This document shows, in pieces, positions 13,340 through 24,941 of a stretch of 64,000 nt of DNA (position 1 is its first letter; each line of letters opens with the position of its first letter). The notes below the pieces were generated by a model. It was not told the origin of the DNA and ran no database searches. It saw nothing but the letters and a program-made list of their open reading frames with translations. This DNA comes from Ahaetulla prasina (taxonomy: Eukaryota; Chordata; Lepidosauria; Squamata; Colubridae). Where the stretch lies: the NCBI RefSeq assembly GCF_028640845.1, contig NC_080539.1, forward strand, positions 301,830,516 to 301,894,515, in the 5' to 3' direction. Made by a program: the position numbers and the translations under genes.

Positions 13340-14035
13340 AATGATACATGAAATCTGAAATATAAAATAACCCCATTTGCCTCCTTGCTTGCTTACCAGT
13401 TTATGTGCCATTAAATCAATGTCAATTCTGTGGGAGACGACCAGATTGAGCTTGAGGGAGGGGTCAAGCACATCATCAATTTGGAGTCCTTTTGCGCCCA
13501 TAAGAGATCCAAGTCCAGCCCTCCTTTGAATTCCATTGGTTCTTATCCACTGCCAATTTGCCTTAACTGTTAGTAGTTCAGATTCTTGTTTAAAGATAGC
13601 ATGGAATAAATTTGTATTCAATTGAACAACTCTGCTTCCTGATTTCTTGCACCTGACAAATTCTTAGCAATCACATAGATAGAATTTCTCCTAGAGTTCC
13701 CTGCCTGGTCTTTTAGAAGTTTCCATGGTACACCCAAGTCCATCTACCTTGCTATGATTGCTGTTTTCAGCAAGCCACGTATGAGGTAGAGAATCTCTTT
13801 TTATCATCACAAAGAACGTTGTTTTTCCTTCACTGCTAGTTGACTTTTGCATAAGCAAGAGCAGTTTCAATATTTGAGGAAAAAATATTAGTGGTGGACT
13901 TCTGGGGGGAAACATGGTGGCCTTGCACCATGGATTCCATGCATGGAGACAATGAAGAGCCAAAGACCTGCAACTGAGGGATGCACCTCATAGAGCTAAT
14001 AGAGCTTTTCTGAACAAGAAAAAAATGTAGAATTG
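13340..14035. other. Unassigned intron sequence
   Basis: No gene recognised. The 90-111 codon minus-strand frames here have no familiar motifs. Confidence 0.45.
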
Positions 14036-14039
14036 CCTA

Positions 14040-14134
14040 CTTGAGCTCTTTTTTCCCCTTCACTAAACTGGGGGTGGGTGTGGCCAGCACATGATGCATC
14101 TGGGCCGCAGGCCACAAGTTTGATACCCCTGATG
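14040..14134 (+). mobile_element. hAT MITE fragment, 'TTTGACACCCC' family
   Basis: CCCCTTCACTAAACTGGGG leads into GTGTGGCCAGCACATGATG and ends at AGTTTGATACCCCTG. This is the right half of the family seen complete at 41560-41694; the left end is missing. Confidence 0.7.
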
Positions 14135-14189
14135 TAGAGTATAAACTTTTGTTGAGATTTGAAACGGAAGAGGCAAGGTAAAAATTGCA

Positions 14190-14445
14190 TGATACAATAG
14201 ACTAGGATTTTTGGCTCAATACACAGATGGATCAATGGGGGAGAATGTTGATAAAAGGACTGAATGCACATTATATAAGAATTTAATTTTTTTTTTACAT
14301 AAAATGGTGTATTGTTAGTTAATGATACCACAGAAATTATCTAGGATATATAATGGTAATTCTAATCAAAGTTGGAAATGTAAAAAAAAAAAAACATGAG
14401 TGGACAATTTATCATGTATAGTGGGCTTGTCTCTTTTCTTTATAT
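14190..14445 (+). mobile_element. L1 LINE remnant (ORF2 C-terminal region)
   Basis: Broken frames give NSNQSWKCKKK and TIYHV, similar to the Cys-rich C-terminal segment of snake/lizard L1 ORF2. The nucleotide phrases ACAGATGGATCAATGG and CAGAAATTATCT recur in the longer L1 fragment at 51830-52390. Confidence 0.55.
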
Positions 14446-14449
14446 ATTT

Positions 14450-15630
14450 CTGCATTTGTCTTTTATCTAAATGAAAATTCTCAATTACTGTTTAAAAAGA
14501 AAAAAAGGATTAGTACTGATGCTAAAGTGGTTTCCTTGAGACGTGGCTATACCTCACTCTTGATCTAATATTGTTCTTGATTGTCATCTCATAAATTTAG
14601 CAAGAAATTATTGTACCACTTTGATTTGAAATTAAGTTGGAAAGTGTAGCCAGTTCTTCAAGATGAATAACTTTCTGTGACCTGGAAATAATGCAATTGT
14701 GTGGTAGCAAGACTCAGAGTTGCAGCATTACAGTTGCTCATTACACCAAGGCATGTAATGGATAAAATGATATTGAGAAATCCAGCTTTGAGAGTTTTCC
14801 TGGCTCATTTTCAGCTCACAGAGAAACTGAGACTGAATTGGATTAATCTTGGCCACTGCTACACTGAAAAAATTTCTGAAGAGAAATGTGCTAGGCATTA
14901 TGGGTACAATATACCGCCAATTGCTCTAGCAACACAGGAACTCTTTCCTTAGCTTGAAAACACCAGCTGACAGATTAGCCTGGCCCTTCATTATTAGAAG
15001 CTGAGTATTTGTTCTGAAGTGATTTTCATTGGGATTATGTAGAGCTTATATTTACTTCAAGTAACTTCAGGCATATGAAAGGAAATGTGTAAACAGATGT
15101 CATGGGTTTTGGATGACTATACATGTGGTAAAGTCCTTTTTATTTTAATTACGGTTTTTGGAGTACAATCTCCTACTCAGCTTAAACTGGGTCAGCAGCA
15201 GCTTGAGAATGGTTACTAATGAATTCCAATAATACTTAGAGAAAGAAGATAAATGTGCTGCCATTACTGCCAGGGCAGTGAATTTGTTGTAAGGTCCCCA
15301 TTAGCAAAAATACTTGAGAGATTATGTGGCTGTCAAACAATAATAGTATCAAGATGTCTAGGCAATATTGGGTATGGTTGATTATTTCTTATTCCTCTGG
15401 GATGATTCTTTAGAAGGCTTACTTCACATTTTTGTGAAATACAGACTTCTTAATGTATAAAGAAACACAATTTCACAGATCTACAATACAGTGATGTTAG
15501 CTCCCTCTCTGGTTCTCTTCCTTGCTTGATCAAGGAGGGAAGATTAAACAGCCAAGATTCATGCTCAGATCAGCTCACCGAGAATCAGATCGGAGGATCT
15601 ACCAAAAGGAGAGAAAATGTGTAGCTCAGA
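14450..15630. other. Unassigned intron sequence
   Basis: No recognisable gene. The 83-codon frame at 14701-14952 has no known motif. Confidence 0.45.
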
Positions 15631-15637
15631 GTTGAAA

Positions 15638-15733
15638 CACAGAGTCCTTGGTGCTCTCTGAGCTTGGTTGTTTTCAAACTCAGAGAGCCTATATTTGAAA
15701 TCAACCAAGTGTAGAGAGCACCAAGGACTCCAC
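15638..15733. repeat. Hairpin repeat, possibly a Penelope-type terminal fragment
   Basis: GAGTCCTTGGTGCTCTCTG near 15640 is repeated in inverted form as AGAGAGCACCAAGGACTC near 15715, with CTTGGTTG/CAACCAAG inside, giving arms of about 29 bp. From memory, this text is common in snake introns, where it precedes a Penelope-like terminal sequence; that assignment is tentative. Confidence 0.55.
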
Positions 15734-15739
15734 AGGATC

Positions 15740-18700
15740 AAATGCAAATACTTTATTTGTACTATAATTGGGGAGGTTTTTTCGAATCCAATTCATGAGA
15801 GTTACCTATCTTGCTAGTCCCAACACTGCTTGGGAAGACAATAAAGATAAGTGTACCCAAGTAAGTAACTCTCCCCTGGGTATGCTTATCATGGCAGGAG
15901 ATTCAGGATGTGATGTAGTTTGGATTGAGTCTGAAAGAATGAAGGGGCCAAAGTTATTCAGTGAGCTTTCAATGGATGAAAATAGACTTCAGTATGCATC
16001 TCTGCAATCCTAATATAACCACTAATAAATGGAAAAGAGAGAACAGGAATGTCAGGCCAATTGATGTAATCTTCTCCTTCTCTCAAACCCTGTTAATCAT
16101 GTAAGAATAAATATATATTTACTTATTTATTTTACTTATATTGTATGCTCCCACATTCTACTGCCATCTGGCCCTCTTCAAGATCTCACCCAAACATGGC
16201 GGTTCCTAACTTCTAATCTTGGTGCTACACCTGACATTCCTATGCTTGTCTATCCTGTGAAGGGCTTGTCCATCTGAAAAAATAATCATAATCTGATTTT
16301 GAATTCTTGATTCACTTTCCACAGGAAGTGAAGATTTCCCAGTTCTCAATTCCCAGTATTCTGCAAAATTGCTTTATGATCTGTTATTATTTACTGAAAA
16401 TGATAAATGTGAGATTATCAAGCATTCATTTTAATATATGTCGTCTTCTGAGCTGGATTTTATGTCTTAAAAGCTGTTAACAATTTTTCAGTCTGCTTTT
16501 GATACATGTGCAGAAGTCAGAAATGTTCTACGTTGCGAGAAGGGCATCATGTACAGTATAACATTAGAAATTGCGAGCATGTATAATATATGTAGTATTT
16601 ACTTTTCTTTGATTGAAAATGAGAAGTCTACTTTTCCCAAAGGTATTACATAGAAGTAATAGAAATTGTTTCGTAGTATTCTATATCCCTTAAAATACTC
16701 CACTGTATTTTATGTAGTCTAGATTTCCCCATGTATAGGAATGATTGTGACCTCTCATTTCACTATCATGTAGAACCCCAGGTCTCTTGCATCTAGCCAT
16801 AATTGGATCTATCTGATTTTAGTTCCCATGGTGCTATGCATCTATCAGCTTTTCTGGGTTTCCAGACATGTTAAAGAAGTAATTGTAGGGATTAGGTGTC
16901 TGCTCAAGTAAAGCCACAGAATTTTTTAAAACCACATCTTCCATTATATATCTTGCAATTTACCCACCATTTCATATCTCACCTCCAAGTCCAATTACCA
17001 GAGAAATAGAAGCTCTGCAAAATTGCAGTGGAATTGCACAGTGATTGTCCTACCATTGGATTTTTCCTTAAGTAAATAAGATTTAAAAAACAAAGGAGAG
17101 AATTAAGCTGAAGTGCCTGATTTCCGATGTTAAAAAGAGATTCCAGGATTAAATGGTATGTATTTTTATGCATACATTTGCGTTCTGTATTCTGAATATT
17201 CTTCATTACAGGACAGATGGTTTCTCTTTTTAGGTACTTGAATCAGTGATCCATGGTATCTGGTGTGATAGTAACACTCATGTGCAATACCTAAAAAGGT
17301 ACTTTGAAAGGAAGTTCCAGAAATGACATAGAAACAATAGAAATAAACTAAGAATATAAGAGGCTTACTATTTTTATTCATATTCCAAAAACTCTAGAAA
17401 ATGCAACTAAAGTTAAGAAGCGTAAATTTTATCTAAGTTACAAAACTATAAGGACTGCATTGAGATCCACATATGATGGCTTATAAGTCAATTTCTGTGT
17501 GCCCAGATTTGCCTTGGTGTTCCCATCAGGCATCTGGCAGGTGAAGAATGCTTCCAGACTGACACTTAGCAAGGGCAGCTTACTCCATCGATTCACAGAA
17601 TTAGCCTGCATTGAGGTATATGCTGCTCTTCCTGCTGTTCTTGTCTTATGACAAAACTCTACTGGAGTCCCATTGCTCTAGTGATAAGAAATTCCAATTT
17701 GCTCTTCCTTCTCATCATTCGCGCCCTCTCTCCACTTCTTTTCTCTGATGACTTTATTCTCCAGCAATAATTTATAAAGAGGAGATTATTTTAATCAAAA
17801 AATTTAAGCCTTGTGAGATAATAATTCTGCAATATCGTCGGTCTCCTGTTAAATTTGAACAGTGACGGGGTCTGAAAACAAAAGTGGCACATGTTGAGAT
17901 AGCTGAAATGTAATTTTCCACCACCCTGGACTAAAATTTTTCCATCCAAGTTCATACTTTATTAATTTTTAGAAGTATCCTGTAGACTTCAATAAAAGAA
18001 AATACTGGCATCCTGATTTGAAGCTGTAATCCAAGAAAGAAGAGCAGTACACTGGGCTGGTATACTGAGTACAGATGTGACATGCAGAATTGTCAGTAAG
18101 GTAGGGTTGCACATAGCAACTGCTTGGTTACCAAGGGACAAACACTAAATTTCTACCTGACATTATAAAAATGCCATGATGTTAGAAATGCCAAGGGTCA
18201 CACATTTAATTAACAGTTAAAACTAGTTCTCCACAATGAAATTAATCTGTACATTTTATAGAAATTGTAGTCATCCAGTCTTGCTGAGCTGCAGCTGTGA
18301 ACCTTAAGTTACAGCATAGAGATCATGTCTCTCATGGTCAACATCTTCCAGTAATTGTTATCCTTTGTTCCATAAATCCTGCATATTATAAGTGCGTTAA
18401 GCAACCTGATAATTTTACTTGCTCTTGAATTGCTATATATTGGGAGCTCGTTGAATCCTACCCATGTTAAAAATTCCTGTTCCAGTCTACTTCAAGTCCA
18501 GCTAGGCCAATGTAGCATTATTGAACCAAATTTTCAAAACATGCACCTGCTATTTACTACACTCAATGAATAGAGAAGAGTAAGATCATGGCAGGAGACC
18601 ACATTTCCTAATTTGCATTTTTAGTCATCACGCTGACCATTATGCATTTGATGGAATTTTGAAAATAGACTGCTTACATAAGGACAACCACAAACAGATG

Positions 18701-19340
18701 CATTCGTACATGTCCGGAGGCTGTTTTCACATTCTGTGTAACACTTCAATGCTTGAATCTTGCAATCTTACTTTGCATGGAAAGAACACAGCCAACATTT
18801 CCCAGGGGGAATCTTTACACATTCGTATATGCCTGAAATGAGGAAAGTGACAAATAATAGAGCCTGAAATAGAAAGGATAGTAAGGTATATTGCTGGTAG
18901 TGGGTTGAAAAGGAGAACAATGGAGCTGTGTTTCCGTTCTGCTAGTTAAGCTGAATGGATCACTCTGCTGCTTACTCCACTCCAGTTTTCTCTATTTCTG
19001 GGCTCCCTGGATTAAGATCCTCCTGACCACTTGGACAGCATGGAAAAGCAGAGTTTTAAAGAACAGCGCTTTCCCATAGAACTGACACTCTGCAGTAAAA
19101 ACGGCTGCAGCATTGTGCATTCTTTATTATTATCCTGCTCATTGTTACTGATTCAAGGTTGAGCTGGCTACTCTTGGTTCTTAAAGCATCTCCATTAATT
19201 TGCATATTTGGTTTCCCCCATCAGGTTCCTCATCATTTGCATTAGACAGAAAAACATTAGTGATGTAGCATCAGGATCTCAGCAGAAATTTTCAGATATT
19301 CAGCAGTAGACACACCTCAGCTCAGGCGCTATGCTTGAAT
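15740..19340. other. Unassigned intron sequence
   Basis: No exon or dated repeat recognised; ordinary AT-rich intron with small open frames. Confidence 0.5.
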
Positions 19341-19350
19341 TCTGCTAGGA

Positions 19351-19486
19351 CAGGGATTTCCAACCTTGGCAATTTTAAGACTTGTGGACTTCAACTCCCA
19401 GAATTCCTCAGCCAGCTTTGCTGGCTGAGGGATTCTGGGAGTTGAAGTCCACAAGTCTTAAAGTTGCCAAGGTTGGAGACCCCCCG
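19351..19486. mobile_element. Fold-back hAT MITE (copy 1)
   Basis: A nearly perfect 136-bp palindrome: arms of about 60 bp meet at GCCAGCTTTGCTGGC. The ends are CAGGGATTTCCAACCTTGG and its inverted counterpart CCAAGGTTGGAGACC. The 8-bp flanks are TGCTAGGA and TGCTAGGG, one mismatch, the TSD length of hAT elements. Copy 2 is at 26999-27133. Confidence 0.88.
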
Positions 19487-20021
19487 TGCTAGGGGCTTTA
19501 GCATGGCTAGAGAAGAATCTATCTTGAATACTACAGTGAAGCCATGTGAATAGTTGATTGCCATATTATATCATCTTACACCCTTGGCTGATGCCTTTCT
19601 TCCTGCTGTGCCTTCAGATTCTGTGCTCCATTGCCTTGAAGCTGAGTGTTGTTGTTTTAAACTGGCATTCCTGCCTTGGGAACTGGTGGCTGTTAGCTTA
19701 ACACTCACATTTACCAACCTTATTTGGAAGTTGCATCTTGCACTGAGCAACATATGAGACTGTTGGTGGTAGTGTTACTTATCAAAGTAACAATGAATGA
19801 TATGTTCACCTTTGGTAGTTCGGTAATGCAGCACTGCTTTCTCCAATGAAGTATTTCACAGTGACAAGCAAAATTCTGTAAATATTTTTTTCTTTATTTT
19901 ACCCTGTATTTAAGGTATGTAATTGTCATGCTAAAATGCAGTTATTTTTTAAAAAAAATAATTTAGTATTTATATCTCATCTTTTTGCTTCAAAGGCAGC
20001 TAACTATTTTTTTTTTTTGTT

Positions 20022-20063
20022 TACATTTATATCCCGCCCTTCTCCGAAGCCTTAGGGCGGCTA
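20022..20063 (-). repeat. 3' tail of L2-tailed SINE or LINE
   Basis: TTTATATCCCGCCCTTCTCCG followed by TTAGGGCGGC is the inverted tail hairpin of the SINE at 1573; nothing else of the element remains. Confidence 0.7.
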
Positions 20064-20839
20064 TTAAAGAAATGAACACAAAATCAGTATTCCATTCCTA
20101 AAAACAATGATTAATTTATTTGATTTCTAACCCACCTTTCTTTTCTGCAGTTCATGGTAGTGTACAAAAATGCTTAATGCACAAACCATAAAGTGTGGTT
20201 GTGAAAAAAAATAAAGAGATGTAATTAAAGTACGTACATTAAGCTTGGCTAATAAAATAATCAAAGAATAACTGTAATGCCTAAAGAGCCCCATTTCTTT
20301 TTTTTAGAATTGGCCTATTCAGTGTACTTTCCTTGTTATATAATGAAGTAATTTATCTTTGGAGAAAAAATATTTTAATTTCTATATTTAACTCTTTATA
20401 TCTTATGTAACTGAAATATCCTTACGTGGACAGTGCAGCCATGTGAATCTGCCTTTCTAGTTTCTGAGTACTTGGACCATTATATCATATCCAAAAGAGT
20501 ATTATTTATCCCATTAGTTTTTCTTTCCCAATTCTTCCATAATTATCATCCGCAACTGGATTTCTTTTTTCTTGGACACAATTATCTAGGTAAATTGCTT
20601 ATAATATCTATACATAATACTAAAGTACATAATAACTAATAAGTGTGTGTGTATGTATGTATGTGTGTGTGTGTATGCATGTGTGTACATACAGTATTGT
20701 TGAACCATGCGGAAATGTTATTTGGCCAAAGCTTTCAACTCCATTACTGGATTGTTGTCCTGGGTTCACAACTAAAGCTTAGATATGTAGGTGGCAGCTG
20801 TGAGAACAGTTTGTGAAGTTTTGATCACATAAAGGTGTT

Positions 20840-20846
<7 letters not shown>

Positions 20847-20876
<30 letters not shown>

Positions 20877-20891
20877 TATAATATAATATAT

Positions 20892-20938
<47 letters not shown>

Positions 20939-20942
20939 TTAT
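20847..20942. repeat. (GT)n followed by (ATTT)n
   Basis: About 13 GT units, an AT-rich bridge, then about 13 TTTA units that form the A-rich tail of the minus-strand L2-like LINE beginning at 20943. Confidence 0.9.
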
Positions 20943-21330
20943 ATTTGTATACCACCCTTCTCCCGAAGGACTCAGGGCGGCTCACAGCCAATAAAAACGG
21001 TACATACAATACAAATTTAAAAACTATATAAAAAACTGATTCAATAACGGCCTAAAAATTTAAATACAATTTAAAACCCCGTTTAAAACCCTAATTAAAA
21101 CCCTAAAATTAAAACTATGTTCAAGCTAGTCCTGTACATCGAAACAACAGCGTCTTCAACTCATGGCGAAAAGTCCGGAGGTCGGGGAGTTGACGAAGCC
21201 CCGGAGGCAGCTCATTCCAGAGGGCGGGAGCCCCCACAGAGAAGGCTCTCCCCCTGGAGGTCACCAGCCGACATTGTTTGGCTGACGGTATCCGGAGGAG
21301 GCCCTCTCTTGAGAGCGCACTATATAATAT
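20943..21330 (-). mobile_element. L2-like LINE 3' end
   Basis: The minus strand encodes a C-terminus with PSAKQCRLVTSRGRAFSV and ALWNELPPGLRQLPDLRTF, matching the end of the LINE at 46007-48495. A 3' UTR and the GAGTCCTTCGGGAGAAGGG hairpin follow, then (AAAT)n. Severely 5' truncated. Confidence 0.88.
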
Positions 21331-21360
21331 AATGTAATGTAATGTAATGTAATGTAATGT

Positions 21361-21553
21361 TATCATATAATATAATATAATATAATATAATATAATATAA
21401 TATAATATAATATAATATAATATAATATAATATAATATAATATAATATAATATAATATAATATAATATAATATAATATAATATAATATAATATATTATAA
21501 TATAATATAATATAATATAATATAATATAATATAATATAATATAATATAATAT
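21361..21553. repeat. (ATAAT)n expanded CR1 tail
   Basis: About 190 bp of pure ATAAT units, with TAATG variants just before (21331-21360). It directly abuts the 3' end of the minus-strand CR1 at 21554, so it is the grown tail of that insertion. Confidence 0.93.
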
Positions 21554-22160
21554 CAGAGTTGGAAGGGACCTTGGAGGTTTCTAGTCCAACCCCCTGCCCA
21601 GGCAGGAAGCCCTACACCATTTCAGACAAATGGCTACCCAACATTTTCTTAAAAATTTCCAGTGTTGGAGCATTTACAACTTCTGCAAGCAAGTTGTTCC
21701 ACTGATTAATTGCTCTAACTGTCAGGAAATTTCTCCGTAGTTCTAGGTTGCTTCTCTCCTTGATTAGTTTCCACCCATTGCTTCTTGTTCTACCCTCAGG
21801 TGCTTTGGAGAATAGTTTGACTCCCTCTTCTTTGTGGCAATCCCTGAGATATTGGAACATTAATATCATGTCTCCCCTAGTCCTTCTTTTCATTAAACTA
21901 GACATATCCAGTTCCTGCAACCGTTCTTCATATGTTTTAGCCTCCAGTCCCCTAATCATCTTTGTTGCTCTTCTCTGTACTCTTTCTAGAGTCTCAACAT
22001 CCTTTTTACATTGTGGCGACCAAAACTGAATGCAATATTCCAAGTGTGGCTTTACCAAGGCATTATAAAGTAGTATTAACACTTCACGTGATCTTGATTC
22101 TATCCCTCTGTTTATGCAGCCCAGAACTGTGTTGGCTTTTTTGGCAGCTGCTGATTGGGG
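21554..22160 (-). mobile_element. CR1 LINE 3' half (RT C-terminal region)
   Basis: The minus strand has one open frame for the end of CR1 ORF2: [47 protein letters not shown], and a C-terminus ending ILKNF-like before the 3' UTR. The nucleotide tail GAGTTGGAAGGGACCTTGG is the CR1 signature. The copy is 5' truncated near 22160, so the catalytic RT core is absent. Its frame is unusually intact, suggesting a fairly young insertion. Confidence 0.92.
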
Positions 22161-22327
22161 AATCGGTGTGGCCTTCTTTGGAGCAAAAGGCCCAGGCCAG
22201 TGTCTCATGCCTTTATTGCCTTTGTGTTTCACATGGATCTGGCTTTGAAAACTGCTCAAAATTGTGATTAGGACCAGCTACACAGCCTACCAGCTGATAA
22301 CTATTTACAGCCATCTCAAAGGTGCTT

Positions 22328-22660
22328 TTTTCAAGAGGCAACTCAACTTTCTGGTTTTTCTTTGAAAACATTTCACTTCTCATCCAAGAAGCTTCTTCAG
22401 CTCTGAACGGATGGTGGGGAATGGAAGGATTTATATTGACAGCTGGTCATTTGCATTATTTTAGAGAGTCATTGAGGCCACCTGGAGGTTTATCTGTTTC
22501 TGGATCACCCAAGTAGTACAAATGGGTGTGGAGCCTTCTTGGAACTGTTGAAAGGACTGTGTTGTAGATGGGAGATAGATAGATAGATTTCATATCCCTC
22601 CCCTCCATTGAGAGAAGTCTGTTCAATTTTGACATTGATGGCCTCATAGATGATCTATTA
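22328..22660 (-). mobile_element. Penelope-like element, C-terminal coding and terminal repeat fragment
   Basis: Read on the minus strand, 22590-22655 encodes EAINVKIEQTSLNGGEGYE, resembling the end of the Penelope endonuclease region (EAI..SLN..GY). Then comes YLSPIYNTVL in a shifted frame. About 170 bp on lies GCTGAAGAAGCTTCTTGG, continuing to GAGAAGTGAAATG, a conserved block of Penelope-type terminal repeats. That block folds as a CUGAAGA / 6-bp stem / GAAA hammerhead-like core (22371-22400). Family identification rests on motif memory; the RT is missing. Alternative: an unrelated squamate repeat. Confidence 0.6.
22371..22400 (-). ncRNA. Hammerhead-ribozyme-like core in Penelope end
   Basis: Minus-strand order: CUGAAGA (22400-22394), one extra A, stem arm GCUUCU (22392-22387), loop UGGAUG, arm AGAAGU (22380-22375), then GAAA (22374-22371). 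The stem has five Watson-Crick pairs and one G-U. Conserved hammerhead boxes are CUGANGA and GAAA. The base after GAAA is U, where related copies recalled from memory have C, so this copy is probably inactive. Confidence 0.45.
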
Positions 22661-22698
22661 GAATAGAATAGAATAGAATAGAATAGAATAGAATAGAA
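22659..22698. repeat. (GAATA)n tail of CR1/L3 LINE
   Basis: Eight or so GAATA units joined to the 3' end of the minus-strand LINE beginning at 22699. This tail motif is typical of the snake CR1/L3 family. Confidence 0.9.
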
Positions 22699-23412
22699 TT
22701 TTTTATTGTCCAAGTGTGATTGGACACACAAGGAATTTGTCTTGGTGCATATGCTCTCAGTGTACATAAAAGAAAAGATATGTTCATCAAGGTACAACAT
22801 TTACAACACAAATGATAGTCAATAAATCAATATAAATCATAAGGATTGCCAGCAACAAGTTATAGTCATACAGTTATAAGTGGAAAGAGATTGGTGATGG
22901 GAACTATGAGAAGATTAATAGTAGTGCAGATTCAGTAAATAGTTTGACAGTGTTGATGGAATTATTTGTTTAGCAGAGTGATGGCCTTCGGGAAAAAACT
23001 GTTCTTGTGTCTAGTTGTTCTGGTGTGCAGTGCTCTATAGCGTCGTTTTGAGGGTAGGAGTTGAAACAGTTTATGTCCAGGATGTGAGGGGTCTGTAAAT
23101 ATTTTCACGGCCCTCTTCTTGATTCGTGCAGTATACAGGTCCTCAATGGAAGGCAGGTTGGTAGCAATTATTTTTTCTGCAGTTCTAATTATCTTCTGAA
23201 GTCTGTGTTTTTCTTGTTGGGTTGCAGAACCGAACCAGACAGTTATAGAGGTGCAAATGACAGACTCAATAATTCCTCTGTAGAACTGAATCAGCAGCTC
23301 TTTGGGTAGTTTGAGCTTACTGAGTTGGCGCAGAAAGAACATTCTTTGTTGTCCTTTTTTACAGCCATATAGTATCATTTCCACAGCATTGCAGTAGCTT
23401 CCAATAGGTTTA
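22699..23412 (-). mobile_element. CR1/L3-type ('Snake1'-like) LINE 3' half
   Basis: The minus strand encodes KKGQQRMFFLRQLSKLKLP, FYRGIIESVICTSITVWFG, and LPSIEDLYTARIKKRAVKIF, ending with TRHKNSFFPKAITLLN. This is the region C-terminal to the RT core. The 3' UTR has GACAAATTCC and the (AATAG)n tail; the same UTR is at 35940-36099 (+). The frame is intact for about 150 codons and then runs into a hAT MITE at 23416, which truncates the recognisable LINE. The 'Snake1' name is recalled, not checked. Confidence 0.85.
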
Positions 23413-23415
23413 GGA

Positions 23416-23656
23416 CAGAGGTGGGCTTCAGCAGGTTCTGACCAGTCCTGGAGAACCGGTAGCAGAAATTTTGAGTAGTCTGGAGAACCGGTAAATACCA
23501 CCTCTGGCTGGCCCCGCCCACATCTATTCTCTGCCTCCCAAAATGAGGATTTTACAGTAACCTTCCCCTGGAGTGGGGTGGGAATGGAGATTTTACAGTA
23601 TCCTTCCCCTGCCACGCCCATCAAGCCATGCCCACAGAAACGGTAGTAAAAAAAAT
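23416..23656 (-). mobile_element. hAT-type MITE, 'ACCGGTTCT' family (copy 2)
   Basis: It begins CAGAGGTGGGCTTCAGC and runs through GGAGAACCGGTAAATACC to CCCACAGAAACGG, the reverse complement of the element at 5044. The far end is degraded after a poly-A run, so no target-site duplication can be read. It sits in or next to the minus-strand CR1/L3 LINE. Confidence 0.75.
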
Positions 23657-24240
23657 TAGGAGAACAGTTCATAAACCTAATTTTAACACACAAAGTTCTA
23701 TTAGTTTTGGACCTCAAATATCTTATGGCAATCAACTTCATATTGAACTTGATCATTGGGGGTGGGGTTAATTATGGTTCCCTCCATGATTGAGGATGGT
23801 TGGCAGAGCCAAGTTATATTTTTTGTTGCTTTCTTTTTATTCCTCCCTGAAGGCTTCAGATGGTATCCTTCCTGCTAGCATTTAAGAAAACTGTCAAAAT
23901 GGAAAATTTGAACCAAGACTTAGTTCTGGAAGAGCCAGTTGCCACTTATTATGGTCGTTGGGTTGATACTTTTATATGCTGTATATTAATTTTATGTTAT
24001 CATATTCCAAACTGCCAGGCATAACTTTGTACAGTGAAAGTTGTGCATAACATGGAATACATTCCTAGGTTTCCTCCATTACCTAAAATGATAAGGGAAA
24101 TAATTCATTTTCAAAAGAGTTATTTTGTTATAAAAATATTTGAAACCATATGGGGACCAAACTTTCTTTTTACTTTTTTTTTAATCATGTGAGCCTTTCT
24201 GGATTTCACAAAATTAATTGATTCCAATATTATCTGCAAT

Positions 24241-24447
24241 AGTGGTTTGGTGGCCTAGTGGTAAAGACACAATCGCCTCCCACTCGGAAAGTTGACCGTT
24301 CAATCCTAGGCAGATATGCAAAGAAAAAATATCTGCTGTGAACTCCACGTGGCATCAGGAAGGGCATCCGGCCAATAATACTTGGCTCCATTCAGTAATC
24401 CGGACTCTATCCCAAATTAAGGGATTACAGGGTTGTAAAAAAGGGGT
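24241..24447 (+). repeat. tRNA-derived SINE with RTE/Bov-B-like tail (copy 1)
   Basis: The tRNA-like head has an A box (TGGCCTAGTGGTAAAGAC) and a B box (CCGTTCAATCCTAGG). The tail GCATCAGGAAGGGCATCCGG is the signature of RTE-type (Bov-B/Rex3) LINE 3' ends. A second copy is at 55655-55882. Confidence 0.8.
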
Positions 24448-24941
24448 ATTATCTGCAATATTAAAGATCTAGTTACAGATGAGCTTCAGAAATCTGTTGA
24501 ATGTTTAGTCTATTTAGAGGGGAAAGTCTGCTCATCTAGTGTCTCCCACCTTAAAACTATAAAGACAAATACAGATCTCCAAAACTGAAAATTAATTCTT
24601 CCTGAATCATTACATATCATGTAGTCTCTAACTGTATTATACTATTTCGATTGTTGAAATCAAAGACATTGGGTTTTTTTTACTTTCTGTTTCAAAGGAG
24701 TCTGTTTAATATGGTTTTTATGGGCATTCCACTTCAGAGGCACATAATATAACAATCTCCAGTTTTACTGACATATAAACACTTTTAAGTATGTTTACTC
24801 ACATACAAATGTGAAGTTTACTTAAAATATTTTCCAGGCTTCTGCAATATTTTCCCCCGTTTCCAAGAAATAAAGGTTTCAAAGCATCTCATATAGATCT
24901 CAATTTTGTTCAGTGTGCATGGAGGAGGGGAACCCTCTATT

